A stretch of DNA of 20,138 bases from a virus, in IMG/VR virus record IMGVR_UViG_3300025889_001221, positions 1-20,138 of that record; one strand, written 5' to 3'. Each line of letters opens with the position of its first letter. Position 1 is the first letter of the stretch. Shown here piece after piece: positions 6,871-11,875 of this stretch. The position numbers and the translations under genes are program-made. The notes under the pieces are model-generated. The model saw nothing but the letters and a program-made list of their open reading frames with translations. It was not told where the DNA came from and made no database searches.

Positions 6871-7137
6871 CTAAAACGGAATATCATCCGTAAACTCATC
6901 TTTGACAATCTTTCTGGATTCAGAGATAGCCCGGTTCCCTGATTCTGTCTTTCCTTGAAGGGCCAAGCTCATAAACTTCTTGCCGTCCTTCTTGGAGGTG
7001 CGTATCCAGGCGGACAGCCAGAACTCCTTTCCGCCAACGGTTACCGCGCCACGGTAGTCAGGGTGGTTGTCCTGCTCCTTCCGGTCATTCTTATAAAGAA
7101 CTCCACTATTGTCGCGCTCATTCCTTATTTCGTTCAT
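6871..7137 (-). CDS. DUF736-like protein with SSB-type acidic C-terminal tip
   Basis: An 88-aa protein. The middle (about 10-60: GVLYKNDRKEQDNHPDYRG, then VGGKEFWLSAWIRTSKKDGKK, then FMSLAL) resembles the compact all-beta DUF736-type proteins of phages and plasmids. The last residues are EFTDDIPF, closely matching the acidic tip of bacterial SSB (DDDIPF), the docking site for recombination and replication proteins. Its ATG overlaps the stop of the ERF annealing protein (ATGA), so the two are co-translated. I infer an accessory single-strand DNA-binding or SSB-partner-recruiting role. No full OB-fold signature can be confirmed by eye, so the SSB call rests on the tail and the neighbour. Confidence 0.7.
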   Translation of the reverse strand: MNEIRNERDNSGVLYKNDRKEQDNHPDYRGAVTVGGKEFWLSAWIRTSKKDGKKFMSLALQGKTESGNRAISESRKIVKDEFTDDIPF

Positions 7138-7871
7138 TTCTTCCTCACTGCCTTGATAAAGGTTTTGGTTGAGTCATCGCACATTTCATAAACCAGCTTC
7201 TTGCCTTCCACGTTCAGCTCGTCGAAGAGTTGATTGCAGGCAAGCTCGTCCTGGGCGTCCTTAGCCTCCGCAAGCTGTTGGACGTAATCCATCCTAAGCA
7301 TGGCGGCTTTCTGCTCAAGCTCCCGGCCCAGCGCCTTCTGCTTAGAGTTCAGTCGGCCAAAAGCGAAACGGTAGCCTTGATCGTCAGCCTTGGATATAGC
7401 AAGCAAGGCAAAGCCATTGCCTTCTTCCAGCGCCCTGACGACCTCTCCGAGCCTGCTCTGATTGTCCACCCCTTCTTTAGTCTCTGGGGTTTCCTTCGAC
7501 CCAGACGAGGAGTCTACGGCGTCATGCTCAATAATCTCCAGCGCAGCGACCCACAGATACCGTCGAAGATAAGTCTGCGAGGCCCCAAGGTTCTGGACAG
7601 GATGACAGCCCTTAAGCTGGGCCTCAGCCAGCGGACTTGAAATCACAATCCTGTCTGTTGGGTTCTCAACGTCCACGATGGTCATGGTTGCTTCAGCGCC
7701 AAACGAAACAAACGCGCAGAGCCCATGCTTGTGGAAGATGTCTATGGCTGGCTTGATGAAGTCGGCCAGCTCGAAATACTTATAGCCCGCGAACTTGTTC
7801 TCACCTGACTTCTTAAGTTCCCGACTGTGAAACTCAACTCTTGCTTCTGACAATTTCTTAAACACGCTCAT
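7134..7871 (-). CDS. erf: ERF-family single-strand annealing recombinase
   Basis: A 245-aa protein matching the ERF superfamily (P22 Erf type), which anneals complementary single strands during phage recombination or genome circularisation. Seen: FAGYKYFELADFIKPAI (residues 27-43), the N-terminal core; HGLCAFVSF (49-57); and the hallmark HPVQNLGASQTYLRRYLW (90-107) followed by AALEIIEHDAVD, equivalent to the family's Q..G...TYarRY.l..l.gi...dD. The C-terminal third is charged and variable, as usual. AAGGGA lies at good distance before the ATG. It is coupled to the downstream SSB-like gene. The operon thus pairs an annealase with a putative ssDNA-binding partner; no phage exonuclease was identified here. 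Confidence 0.88.
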   Translation of the reverse strand: MSVFKKLSEARVEFHSRELKKSGENKFAGYKYFELADFIKPAIDIFHKHGLCAFVSFGAEATMTIVDVENPTDRIVISSPLAEAQLKGCHPVQNLGASQTYLRRYLWVAALEIIEHDAVDSSSGSKETPETKEGVDNQSRLGEVVRALEEGNGFALLAISKADDQGYRFAFGRLNSKQKALGRELEQKAAMLRMDYVQQLAEAKDAQDELACNQLFDELNVEGKKLVYEMCDDSTKTFIKAVRKK

Positions 7872-7902
7872 ACATTATCCCTTTGATATTCATTTACATA
7901 TT

Positions 7903-8814
7903 TTAAATTGATGCAATTTTTCGTGTGTCATAAAACGATATTATTTTACCATCTGCTCCTGCATTTACTATCGTTGAATTAACCCACACTTTATCTCCGC
8001 TTTGTAGCCTGCGAATGTGCCCGCGTCGCAAATGTTCGCGCGGAGAACGATGCCCGCTTTCAATGTTATTTTTTTTTTCGTTTCGGCTTTCCCTAAGTAC
8101 AAGAACCCTATATTCATCAAACGGGATGGCCCCGCGATTTTTAGCGCCCCTGTTAATCTTGCGAACTTCCATTGGTTCGTGGTCTATGTTTTTGCAAGAT
8201 AAAGCCTCAATCAACTCAAGGACCGCCATCATTTCATCATGCAAATCACAATACGCATAACGCTCCCATTCACTACCAAATTGCGATATTCCTGCGCTTC
8301 CTGTAGGTTTCAAAACCACCCCAATGTCTAAAGCTTTTCCGTTTGTGATGTTTTTTAGGGGGAAAGTTTTAGTTCTTTGGTTGTCGCTTTTCCTTACCCT
8401 GCAAGCAAATGGAATCATACTCCAACAATCTCCAGCAGGAATTTTAGCCATGACAATCGAATAAATTTCTATCCAGCCGTCTACTTCTTTCGCAACAGCA
8501 ATTCTTTTTGGAGCTGGAGTTGTTTTGCCTTTTCCAAATTCTTTTTCTACTAATCCGCCTCCGCCATTTTCGTTGGATGTATACTCTATAACCACGTTCG
8601 GATAAGGGAGGCGCAAAATCTCAGGAAGTCCTTTTAACTCGTCATTCAAAATTCTTCCGCCATCAGGCAATACAAACTTAACAGCTTGATTCGCGCAATC
8701 TATAACGCTTTCGCACGCATCAGCATCATAATGAAATCCAAATAAACGAAGACCTGGGATAAATCTACTTTTTAAGTCTGCAGTTGCTTTGCGTAAATAA
8801 TTCAAAGCGTGCAT
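7903..8814 (-). CDS. Conserved phage protein with C-terminal HLRRGHIRRL motif
   Basis: A 303-aa protein. The frame is open back to 8880, but I place the start at ATG 8814, five bases after the stop of the upstream gene, because codons before it lie inside that gene. The C-terminal 45 residues carry SPREHLRRGHIRRLQSGDK and VWVNSTIVNAG, a block I recognise in many phage proteins of unknown function ('RRGHxRxxxxGxxxWVxxxxV'). The N-terminal part has no recognised domain. The gene is visibly richer in A/T (for example the T-runs around 8070) than the flanking ERF and 95-aa genes, a sign of separate acquisition. A nucleic-acid-binding role for the basic C-terminus is plausible but unproven. Confidence 0.75.
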   Translation of the reverse strand: MHALNYLRKATADLKSRFIPGLRLFGFHYDADACESVIDCANQAVKFVLPDGGRILNDELKGLPEILRLPYPNVVIEYTSNENGGGGLVEKEFGKGKTTPAPKRIAVAKEVDGWIEIYSIVMAKIPAGDCWSMIPFACRVRKSDNQRTKTFPLKNITNGKALDIGVVLKPTGSAGISQFGSEWERYAYCDLHDEMMAVLELIEALSCKNIDHEPMEVRKINRGAKNRGAIPFDEYRVLVLRESRNEKKNNIESGHRSPREHLRRGHIRRLQSGDKVWVNSTIVNAGADGKIISFYDTRKIASI

Positions 8815-8818
8815 GAGA

Positions 8819-9106
8819 TTACTCGCTTCTTTTCCACTTGTTTTCGATTGATCGACGCGCGGCCACGGCCAAGGTTGCACACACCATCTTCCCTAGTTCG
8901 GCCATCGCGGTTTTTTTATCGTCCGGGTGACAGGCGTACATCGCAGCAACCATGCCGATGATGTCGGCAGGGCTGTCTGCAAGGAGCTCGATGCGGCCCT
9001 CTTCGTCTACCCAGTCACTAATGAGCTTCGCCTGTTCGTCACGGGTCAGGCGGTCCCAGTTTCCACGTCCTTCTTTCTGAACCTTGCGTGCCATTGCTTC
9101 CCACAT
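8819..9106 (-). CDS. Hypothetical 95-aa phage protein
   Basis: A mostly helical 95-aa protein: a basic N-terminus (ARKVQKEGRGNWDRLTRDEQ), an acidic middle (DWVDEEGRIELLADSPAD), then a moderately hydrophobic helix (IIGMVAAMYACHPDDKKTAM) too short and interrupted to be a clear TM segment, and a basic end. GGAGG precedes the ATG at good spacing, and the stop of the 34-aa peptide overlaps the ribosome-binding region. It is the second gene of the leftward operon driven from the promoter at 9239-9266. No family is recognised. Confidence 0.68.
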   Translation of the reverse strand: MWEAMARKVQKEGRGNWDRLTRDEQAKLISDWVDEEGRIELLADSPADIIGMVAAMYACHPDDKKTAMAELGKMVCATLAVAARRSIENKWKRSE

Positions 9107-9107
9107 A

Positions 9108-9212
9108 TCAACCTCCGTAGATTGGGCTGGTAGTCAGCCCTACCCAAAGAAACGACCCCACGACAATCACGGCGAAAATGAGTTCCGCCAAGAACTTTAG
9201 GACTGTTTTCAT
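9108..9212 (-). CDS. 34-aa single-TM peptide, first gene of leftward operon
   Basis: A 34-codon frame with GAGGT just before the ATG at 9212 and a stop one base before the next gene's ATG. The peptide starts MKTVLKFLAELIFAVIVVGS, continues FLWVGLTTSPIYGG, and has one hydrophobic helix at about residues 7-26 after a Lys-containing N-terminus. It lies about 19 bases downstream of the expected start point of the leftward promoter. The ribosome-binding site, tight spacing and clean TM profile support a real microprotein. A role as a membrane effector, exclusion or host-takeover peptide is only a guess; no homologue is recalled. Confidence 0.62.
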   Translation of the reverse strand: MKTVLKFLAELIFAVIVVGSFLWVGLTTSPIYGG

Positions 9213-9238
9213 TTCAACCTCACCTGTTTGGTGGGACT

Positions 9239-9266
9239 ATCCTACCAGCACGAGACCCTGCGTCAA
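9239..9266 (-). promoter_or_regulatory. Leftward sigma70-type promoter
   Basis: On the minus strand: -35 TTGACG (9261-9266), a 16-base spacer, and -10 TAGGAT (9239-9244). Transcription would start near 9231-9233 and read the 34-aa peptide and the whole leftward operon. The -35 matches 5 of 6 and the -10 matches 4 of 6 consensus bases. It faces away from the rightward promoter at 9458. Confidence 0.6.
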
Positions 9267-9310
9267 GCCCTATTTCTGTTCCAATGGTGACAACTTGAGC
9301 AGAGGGACAG

Positions 9311-9324
9311 GAAGTAATTACTTC
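9311..9324. promoter_or_regulatory. Perfect 14-bp palindrome, probable operator
   Basis: GAAGTAATTACTTC is a perfect 14-bp dyad between the divergent promoters. Its A/T-rich centre and half-site size suit a dimeric HTH repressor such as the product of the gene at 9493. No second exact copy was noticed in this region. The bound protein is unknown. Confidence 0.5.
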
Positions 9325-9336
9325 TTGTGCCGACAA

Positions 9337-9358
9337 TCACGGGTTCGCTAACCCGTGA
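9337..9358. repeat. Perfect inverted repeat, 9-bp arms with 4-nt loop
   Basis: TCACGGGTT, loop CGCT, AACCCGTGA. It lies in the divergent control region between the 14-bp palindrome and the AGGGACG array. It has no T-run on the plus strand, so it is not a classical terminator. It could be an operator or an RNA/DNA hairpin. Confidence 0.6.
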
Positions 9359-9361
9359 AAC

Positions 9362-9453
9362 AGGGACGGCAAGGGACGCATCTTCACTTATCGGCGTATA
9401 CGCGCGTGCACATGTGTACGTCTATAAAGCAAAGTCCGTCCCTCAGCGTCCCT
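9362..9453. repeat. Symmetric array of four AGGGACG boxes (operator or origin-like)
   Basis: Two direct copies of AGGGACG (9362-9368 and 9372-9378) and two inverted copies CGTCCCT (9437-9443 and 9447-9453). Within each pair the copies start 10 bp apart, one helical turn. Both pairs stand 15 bp from a central 28-bp alternating tract, so the array is mirror-arranged about 9407.5. An imperfect extra copy (AGGGACA) lies at 9303-9309. The right pair ends four bases before the -35 of the rightward promoter. The pattern suggests cooperative protein binding, perhaps with looping. Confidence 0.72.
9394..9421. other. 28-bp strictly alternating purine-pyrimidine tract (Z-DNA-prone)
   Basis: Every base from 9394 to 9421 alternates purine and pyrimidine. 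It contains nested palindromes CGTATACG (9395-9402), ACGCGCGT (9400-9407) and CACATGTG (9409-9416). Such tracts, especially with CG and CA/TG steps, can take the Z form under negative supercoiling. It sits at the exact centre of the four-box array. Confidence 0.65.
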
Positions 9454-9457
9454 GCTA

Positions 9458-9486
9458 TTGACCAGATGGTAGGATGCTGCTATAAA
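9458..9486 (+). promoter_or_regulatory. Strong rightward sigma70-type promoter, giving a leaderless mRNA
   Basis: TTGACC (9458-9463), a 17-base spacer, TATAAA (9481-9486). The start point expected 6-7 bases later falls on or beside the ATG at 9493, so the transcript would have no leader, as for lambda cI from PRM. Inverted AGGGACG boxes are centred at about -43 and -53, positions from which a bound regulator could contact RNA polymerase. Confidence 0.78.
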
Positions 9487-9492
9487 GCACCC

Positions 9493-9672
9493 ATGAGCAT
9501 GACCGAAAAAGCTAGAAAGTACGTTCACTCCCTGCGGGGAGAGTGGCCTAGACTCTGTTCGGAGACCGGGCTTAGTTACCACTGGATATGCAAGTTCGCC
9601 CAGGGGGTAATCAAGAACCCCTCGGCGGCCTTCGTGGAGAAACTTCAGAAACATGAAAAACGCACATCCTGA
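9493..9672 (+). CDS. Small HTH regulator (Cro/CI-like), leaderless
   Basis: A 59-aa protein. Residues about 19-45 (WPRLCSETGLSYHWICKFAQ, then GVIKNPSAAF) read as a helix-turn-helix of the small phage repressor/Cro type: a helix, the Gly-Leu-Ser turn, a recognition helix, and an Asn-Pro-Ser loop before the last helix. It has no Shine-Dalgarno and its ATG lies at the predicted transcription start, so it is probably translated from a leaderless mRNA; a second in-frame ATG is at 9499. It is the first gene of the rightward early operon and the best candidate to bind the palindromes upstream. Whether it acts as repressor or Cro-like switch cannot be told. Confidence 0.74.
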   Translation: MSMTEKARKYVHSLRGEWPRLCSETGLSYHWICKFAQGVIKNPSAAFVEKLQKHEKRTS

Positions 9673-9751
9673 GCTGGAGGGCATCATCATGGGAACCGTC
9701 ATTGGATTAATCCTTTGGGGCCTTATCATCACGATAGGGGCTGCGCTATGA
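9653..9751 (+). CDS. 32-aa single-TM peptide in early operon
   Basis: The peptide MKNAHPELEGIIMGTVIGLI continues LWGLIITIGAAL. Residues about 11-32 form one hydrophobic helix. It overlaps the end of the HTH gene by 20 bases and its stop overlaps the ATG of the next gene (ATGA). The overlap chain and clean TM profile support translation. An in-frame ATG at 9689 is a possible shorter start. The function is unknown. It mirrors the other TM microprotein at 9108-9212 that begins the opposite operon. Confidence 0.55.
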   Translation: MKNAHPELEGIIMGTVIGLILWGLIITIGAAL

Positions 9752-9945
9752 CCCAGCGGGAAAAGGTCCTGAAAGCCCTTCTGAGGGGCCAGAAGCTTAC
9801 TCCCTTGGAAGCCATTAACCGAGGTATGGGCCTGCGCCTTGGGAGCCATATACACGCTCTCCGTAAGGCAGGACACGACATCCGCTCTGAGCTTGTCCAG
9901 AAAGGAAATGCGAGAGTTTCAAAATACTGGTTGCACATCGCTTGA
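9748..9945 (+). CDS. Winged-helix/HTH_39-like DNA-binding protein
   Basis: A 65-aa protein starting at the ATG at 9748, coupled to the preceding peptide by ATGA. The sequence VLKALLRGQKLTPLEAINRG, then LGSHIHALRKAGHDIRSELV, then ARVSKYWLHIA matches the helix-turn-helix domain (HTH_39-like) found in small phage proteins: 'LTPLdAl...g..RLaaRIheLR..GhdI...', followed by a beta wing ending in Y.L. The frame is open from 9715, but the upstream part lies inside another gene and is unlikely to be used. It is probably a regulator or recombination accessory DNA-binding protein. An 8-bp hairpin (TACTGGTT, 12-nt loop, AACCAGTA, 9925-9952) spans its stop codon. Confidence 0.72.
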   Translation: MTQREKVLKALLRGQKLTPLEAINRGMGLRLGSHIHALRKAGHDIRSELVQKGNARVSKYWLHIA

Positions 9946-10301
9946 ACCAGTAATATTCTGAACATCGGCCTAGCTTAGCTGGCGAAGAGAGGACCTCGAC
10001 TACCCTCCTGGCCGATTCCCTTCTTAGTCGTTGGTCTCTAGTCAGGGCCAGCCAAACCCCGACTCGTACTCCGCACGTTAGCAGGTGCGCGCTTGTCGCA
10101 GCTCGGAAGTAAAGCAAGCAAACCAAAATAGAGTGGAGCACGGTCCCACCCTGACCGCCACGACGGTGACGAGCCAGTACCCCAGGCTTGCCCGATACGG
10201 AACGATTACCGGCAGAGCTTTTTAGCTTTGTTCGACAGTAAGGCTAGGAGAAATAAGCCTTAAGACCTGTCACCGGAAAATGGGTGGGGTGTCTTTAAAA
10301 T
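9946..10301 (+). ncRNA. Gene-free region, probable structured leader or ncRNA
   Basis: There is no convincing gene on either strand in 356 bases. Complementary segments on the plus strand include: ATCGGCC/GGCCGAT (9964-9970 with 10010-10016); GTCAGGG/CCCTGAC (10041-10047 with 10149-10155); CGCAC/GTGCG (10072-10076 with 10085-10089); an AGCT hairpin with a TTTT loop (10214-10229); and a long hairpin GACAG+TAAGGCT/AGCCTTA+CTGTC (10234-10271, with a 4-nt bulge). CCCACCC (10145-10151) can also pair with GGGTGGG (10282-10288), just upstream of the ATG at 10302, and this excludes the 10041/10149 pairing. It does not match tmRNA, RNase P RNA, 6S or SRP RNA as I know them. A cis-acting leader, a small RNA or a replication origin are all possible. 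Confidence 0.42.
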
Positions 10302-10556
10302 ATGATTAATCCACAATTAAAAGCATTGAGACTAGAAATCCTGAGGGATAAAAACCTCAGGGAAAGATGGGAAGAGCGAGCAGCCATTATGCAATACGAT
10401 GGCGGTCTTACTCGGGAACAATCAGAAGAAGCTGCAATCGTTGAGGTGTTAAATGATAGATCCAGAACTGTGGGCGGACTTCGTCCAACATCGCAAAGAC
10501 ATCAAGAAACCATTAACCCAGACAGCCGAAAAGCGAATGCTCTCCCGGCTTTCTAG
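10302..10556 (+). CDS. Small early protein (replication-module), unknown
   Basis: An 84-aa protein. The first half has LRERWEERAAIMQYDGGLTR with EQSEEAA after it, a phrase I recognise from phage replication-module proteins ('RAAIxEyDGGlxRxeAE'). The last 35 residues overlap the next gene in another frame and look less conserved (SRTVGGLRPTSQRHQETINP). A G-rich GGGTGGGG lies 11-20 bases before the ATG. It may be a small standalone protein or a remnant N-terminal domain separated from the downstream frame by an indel. Confidence 0.6.
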   Translation: MINPQLKALRLEILRDKNLRERWEERAAIMQYDGGLTREQSEEAAIVEVLNDRSRTVGGLRPTSQRHQETINPDSRKANALPAF

Positions 10557-10758
10557 ATTCCTCGAACAAGGTATGAACGTGGACGCTATGCTGGAGCGCA
10601 GCATCGTCAATGGCTGGCAAGATGTCTGGCCAGAACAGAAAGAAAGTCGACCCCAAGCCCACCGCATTGCAGAAATCCCGGAAACCCCAGAAATCGACAG
10701 AGAGGCCGCCAGGGCCGCTGTCAAAGAAGCTATGGGTAAACTGAGGGTCATCCGATGA
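10453..10758 (+). CDS. Phage replication-associated C-terminal domain protein
   Basis: A 101-aa protein. Residues 4-60 (PELWADFVQHRKDIKKPLTQ, then RLSRFLEQG, then SIVNGWQDVWP) match the helical domain usual at the C-terminus of phage replication initiators or helicase-loader-type proteins ('W..f...RkqirkPlT...a......L.......a...l..SI.nGWqgvfp'). Here it stands alone without the upstream DNA-binding or ATPase domain. GAGGTG shortly before the ATG supports the start. The stop overlaps the next ATG. It is probably a component of replication initiation, inferred from the domain and place. Confidence 0.72.
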   Translation: MIDPELWADFVQHRKDIKKPLTQTAEKRMLSRLSRFLEQGMNVDAMLERSIVNGWQDVWPEQKESRPQAHRIAEIPETPEIDREAARAAVKEAMGKLRVIR

Positions 10759-11198
10759 ACCGCGAAGAATACCTTTCAAGAGCCCATGAGTTTGCTCAGA
10801 GGGGGGAGCGCCATCCGAGGGCTGTCCTGACAGAAACCGTCGTTAAAGAGCTTAGGCAGGCAGGGCAGAAGCGAGCGCAGATACGGGGATGGATTCGGGA
10901 CAATCTCTCAGACGAGGCCCTGTGTACTCGACTAGGACTGCATCGCAGAACCCTGTGGACCTACCGAGACTTGATTCCCGAGATTCAGGATGCAAGAAAA
11001 AAGCGGGAAGAGCTGTACAAATACCTTGCCGAGAACCTCACGAACGATGCACTCTCCGTCAAGTACAAACTCCACCCTAACACGGTGGACAAGGTCATTA
11101 ACCGGGGAAGGTGGGCTCATGTGGACGAGGAAAGGCGAGTGGTTCCTCGAGAACCCTCCTATGAAGCTGTGCAAAGCCCTAGTCGACGGGCAACCTAG
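10755..11198 (+). CDS. Double helix-turn-helix phage protein
   Basis: A 147-aa protein with an N-terminal PRAVLTETVVKELRQAG segment (residues 21-37) and two similar HTH units: DNLSDEALCTRLGLHRRTLW (about 49-68) and ENLTNDALSVKYKLHPNTVD (about 93-112). The shared pattern is 'NLS/TxxALxxxxxLHxxT', which points to an internal duplication. NRGRWAHV near residue 115 is the typical end of such phage HTH proteins. It likely binds DNA as a regulator in the replication module. The ATG overlaps the preceding stop (ATGA). Confidence 0.75.
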   Translation: MNREEYLSRAHEFAQRGERHPRAVLTETVVKELRQAGQKRAQIRGWIRDNLSDEALCTRLGLHRRTLWTYRDLIPEIQDARKKREELYKYLAENLTNDALSVKYKLHPNTVDKVINRGRWAHVDEERRVVPREPSYEAVQSPSRRAT

Positions 11199-11373
11199 AT
11201 ACACACTGACCGAAAACAAAGAAATACGGGCGGTCTTTGACTGCCCAGAGAAGGCGAAAAAATGGGCCTCCCAGATTCAGAAAGGGTCGGAAAGGCCCTC
11301 AATTTTCTATGCGATTCCGACGAGCCATATGCCAGAGCCGCCGCCCAGTTGGAGGCTGCGGAACTCCGAGTAA
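11119..11373 (+). CDS. Small overlapping protein, unknown
   Basis: An 84-aa frame from ATG 11119, preceded by a GGAAGGTG ribosome-binding stretch; a shorter start at 11161 is possible but has no such site. The central part (KALVDGQPRYTLTENKEIRA, then VFDCPEKAKKWASQIQK) looks like a genuine small alpha/beta protein. It overlaps the HTH gene by 80 bases and the following gene by 112 bases, both in other frames, and its C-terminus (PEPPPSWRLRNSE) may be poorly constrained. This is a moderate call. Confidence 0.48.
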   Translation: MWTRKGEWFLENPPMKLCKALVDGQPRYTLTENKEIRAVFDCPEKAKKWASQIQKGSERPSIFYAIPTSHMPEPPPSWRLRNSE

Positions 11374-11582
11374 AACAGGTCCGGGAAGTAGCCTTTCTTG
11401 AGGCGACCGGGACTCAGGCAGAACGAGCCGCTAGGGCTAATCAGACCCCGGAAGCTTTAGAAGCGAACGCGGAGCTAGAGAAGAAGGTCTACCAGAAGGA
11501 GCTACTGAAAGCCAGACGCGCAACCGCGCTAGTCCTAATAGATGTCTGGAGAACGCTAGAAGCCTCTCAGAGGCGCTCATGA
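11262..11582 (+). CDS. Conserved helical phage early protein
   Basis: A 106-aa, Ala/Glu/Arg-rich, almost fully helical protein with ALNFLCDSDEPYARAAAQLE, then VAFLEATGTQAERAARANQT, then ARRATALVLIDVWRTLEASQ. I recognise this pattern (an acidic 'DEpyA' start, 'G(s/t)q.ErkA.a.t.pe', and 'vWRtleAsrR' end) from small phage proteins found beside nuclease and single-strand annealing genes. Their function is unknown to me. AGAAGG lies about seven bases before the ATG. The stop overlaps the next ATG (ATGA), linking it to the nuclease gene. Confidence 0.75.
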   Translation: MGLPDSERVGKALNFLCDSDEPYARAAAQLEAAELRVKQVREVAFLEATGTQAERAARANQTPEALEANAELEKKVYQKELLKARRATALVLIDVWRTLEASQRRS

Positions 11583-11875
11583 GGCCCTGGAGGAGCAGAA
11601 AGTACCTAGACCGTATCAGACATCTACCATGCCAGCTTTGTGGCGTAGACGACGGCACAATCGTTCCAGCGCATTATTCTGGAATATACAGTCAGCAACT
11701 TGGAAAAGGCATGGGGCAAAAGTCCTCTGACCACTGCGTTGCTGCGCTGTGTCATAACTGCCACGAGAGCATGGACAAATACGCCGACGGGAATACAGAC
11801 GCCCGAGCGGTCAAGTTCATGTTGGCTATCTTCAAGACTCAATGGGAACTTCTGAATGAGAGTAACAAAAACTGA
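11579..11875 (+). CDS. YbcO/DUF1364-like HNH-type nuclease
   Basis: A 98-aa protein with zinc-binding and nuclease-like motifs: HLPCQLCG (C18, C21), IVPAHYSG (H32), GMGQKSSDHCVAALCHNCHE (C58, C61, H62). The order C-x2-C ... AH ... G.G.KssDh..a..C..CH matches the YbcO/DUF1364 family of phage recombination nucleases. These small metal-dependent nucleases usually lie in recombination or replication modules, as here. The start overlaps the previous stop. A VRR-NUC-like nuclease follows with a 20-base overlap, so the two may act together on branched DNA. Confidence 0.8.
   Translation: MRPWRSRKYLDRIRHLPCQLCGVDDGTIVPAHYSGIYSQQLGKGMGQKSSDHCVAALCHNCHESMDKYADGNTDARAVKFMLAIFKTQWELLNESNKN

Noticed and set aside
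9423-9428. Second TATAAA box upstream of the rightward promoter.
   Set aside because: No -35-like sequence lies 16-18 bases upstream; that space is the alternating tract.
9388-9876. 162-aa reverse-strand frame across the control region and early genes.
   Set aside because: It would run through both promoter and operators, has no family motif and opposes well-supported small genes.
9964-10016. tRNA-like piece (D-arm-like TAGCTTAGCTGG closed by ATCGGCC/GGCCGAT).
   Set aside because: The closed element is only about 53 nt, has no T-arm (GGTTCGAATCC-like) and no anticodon arm, so it is not a tRNA.
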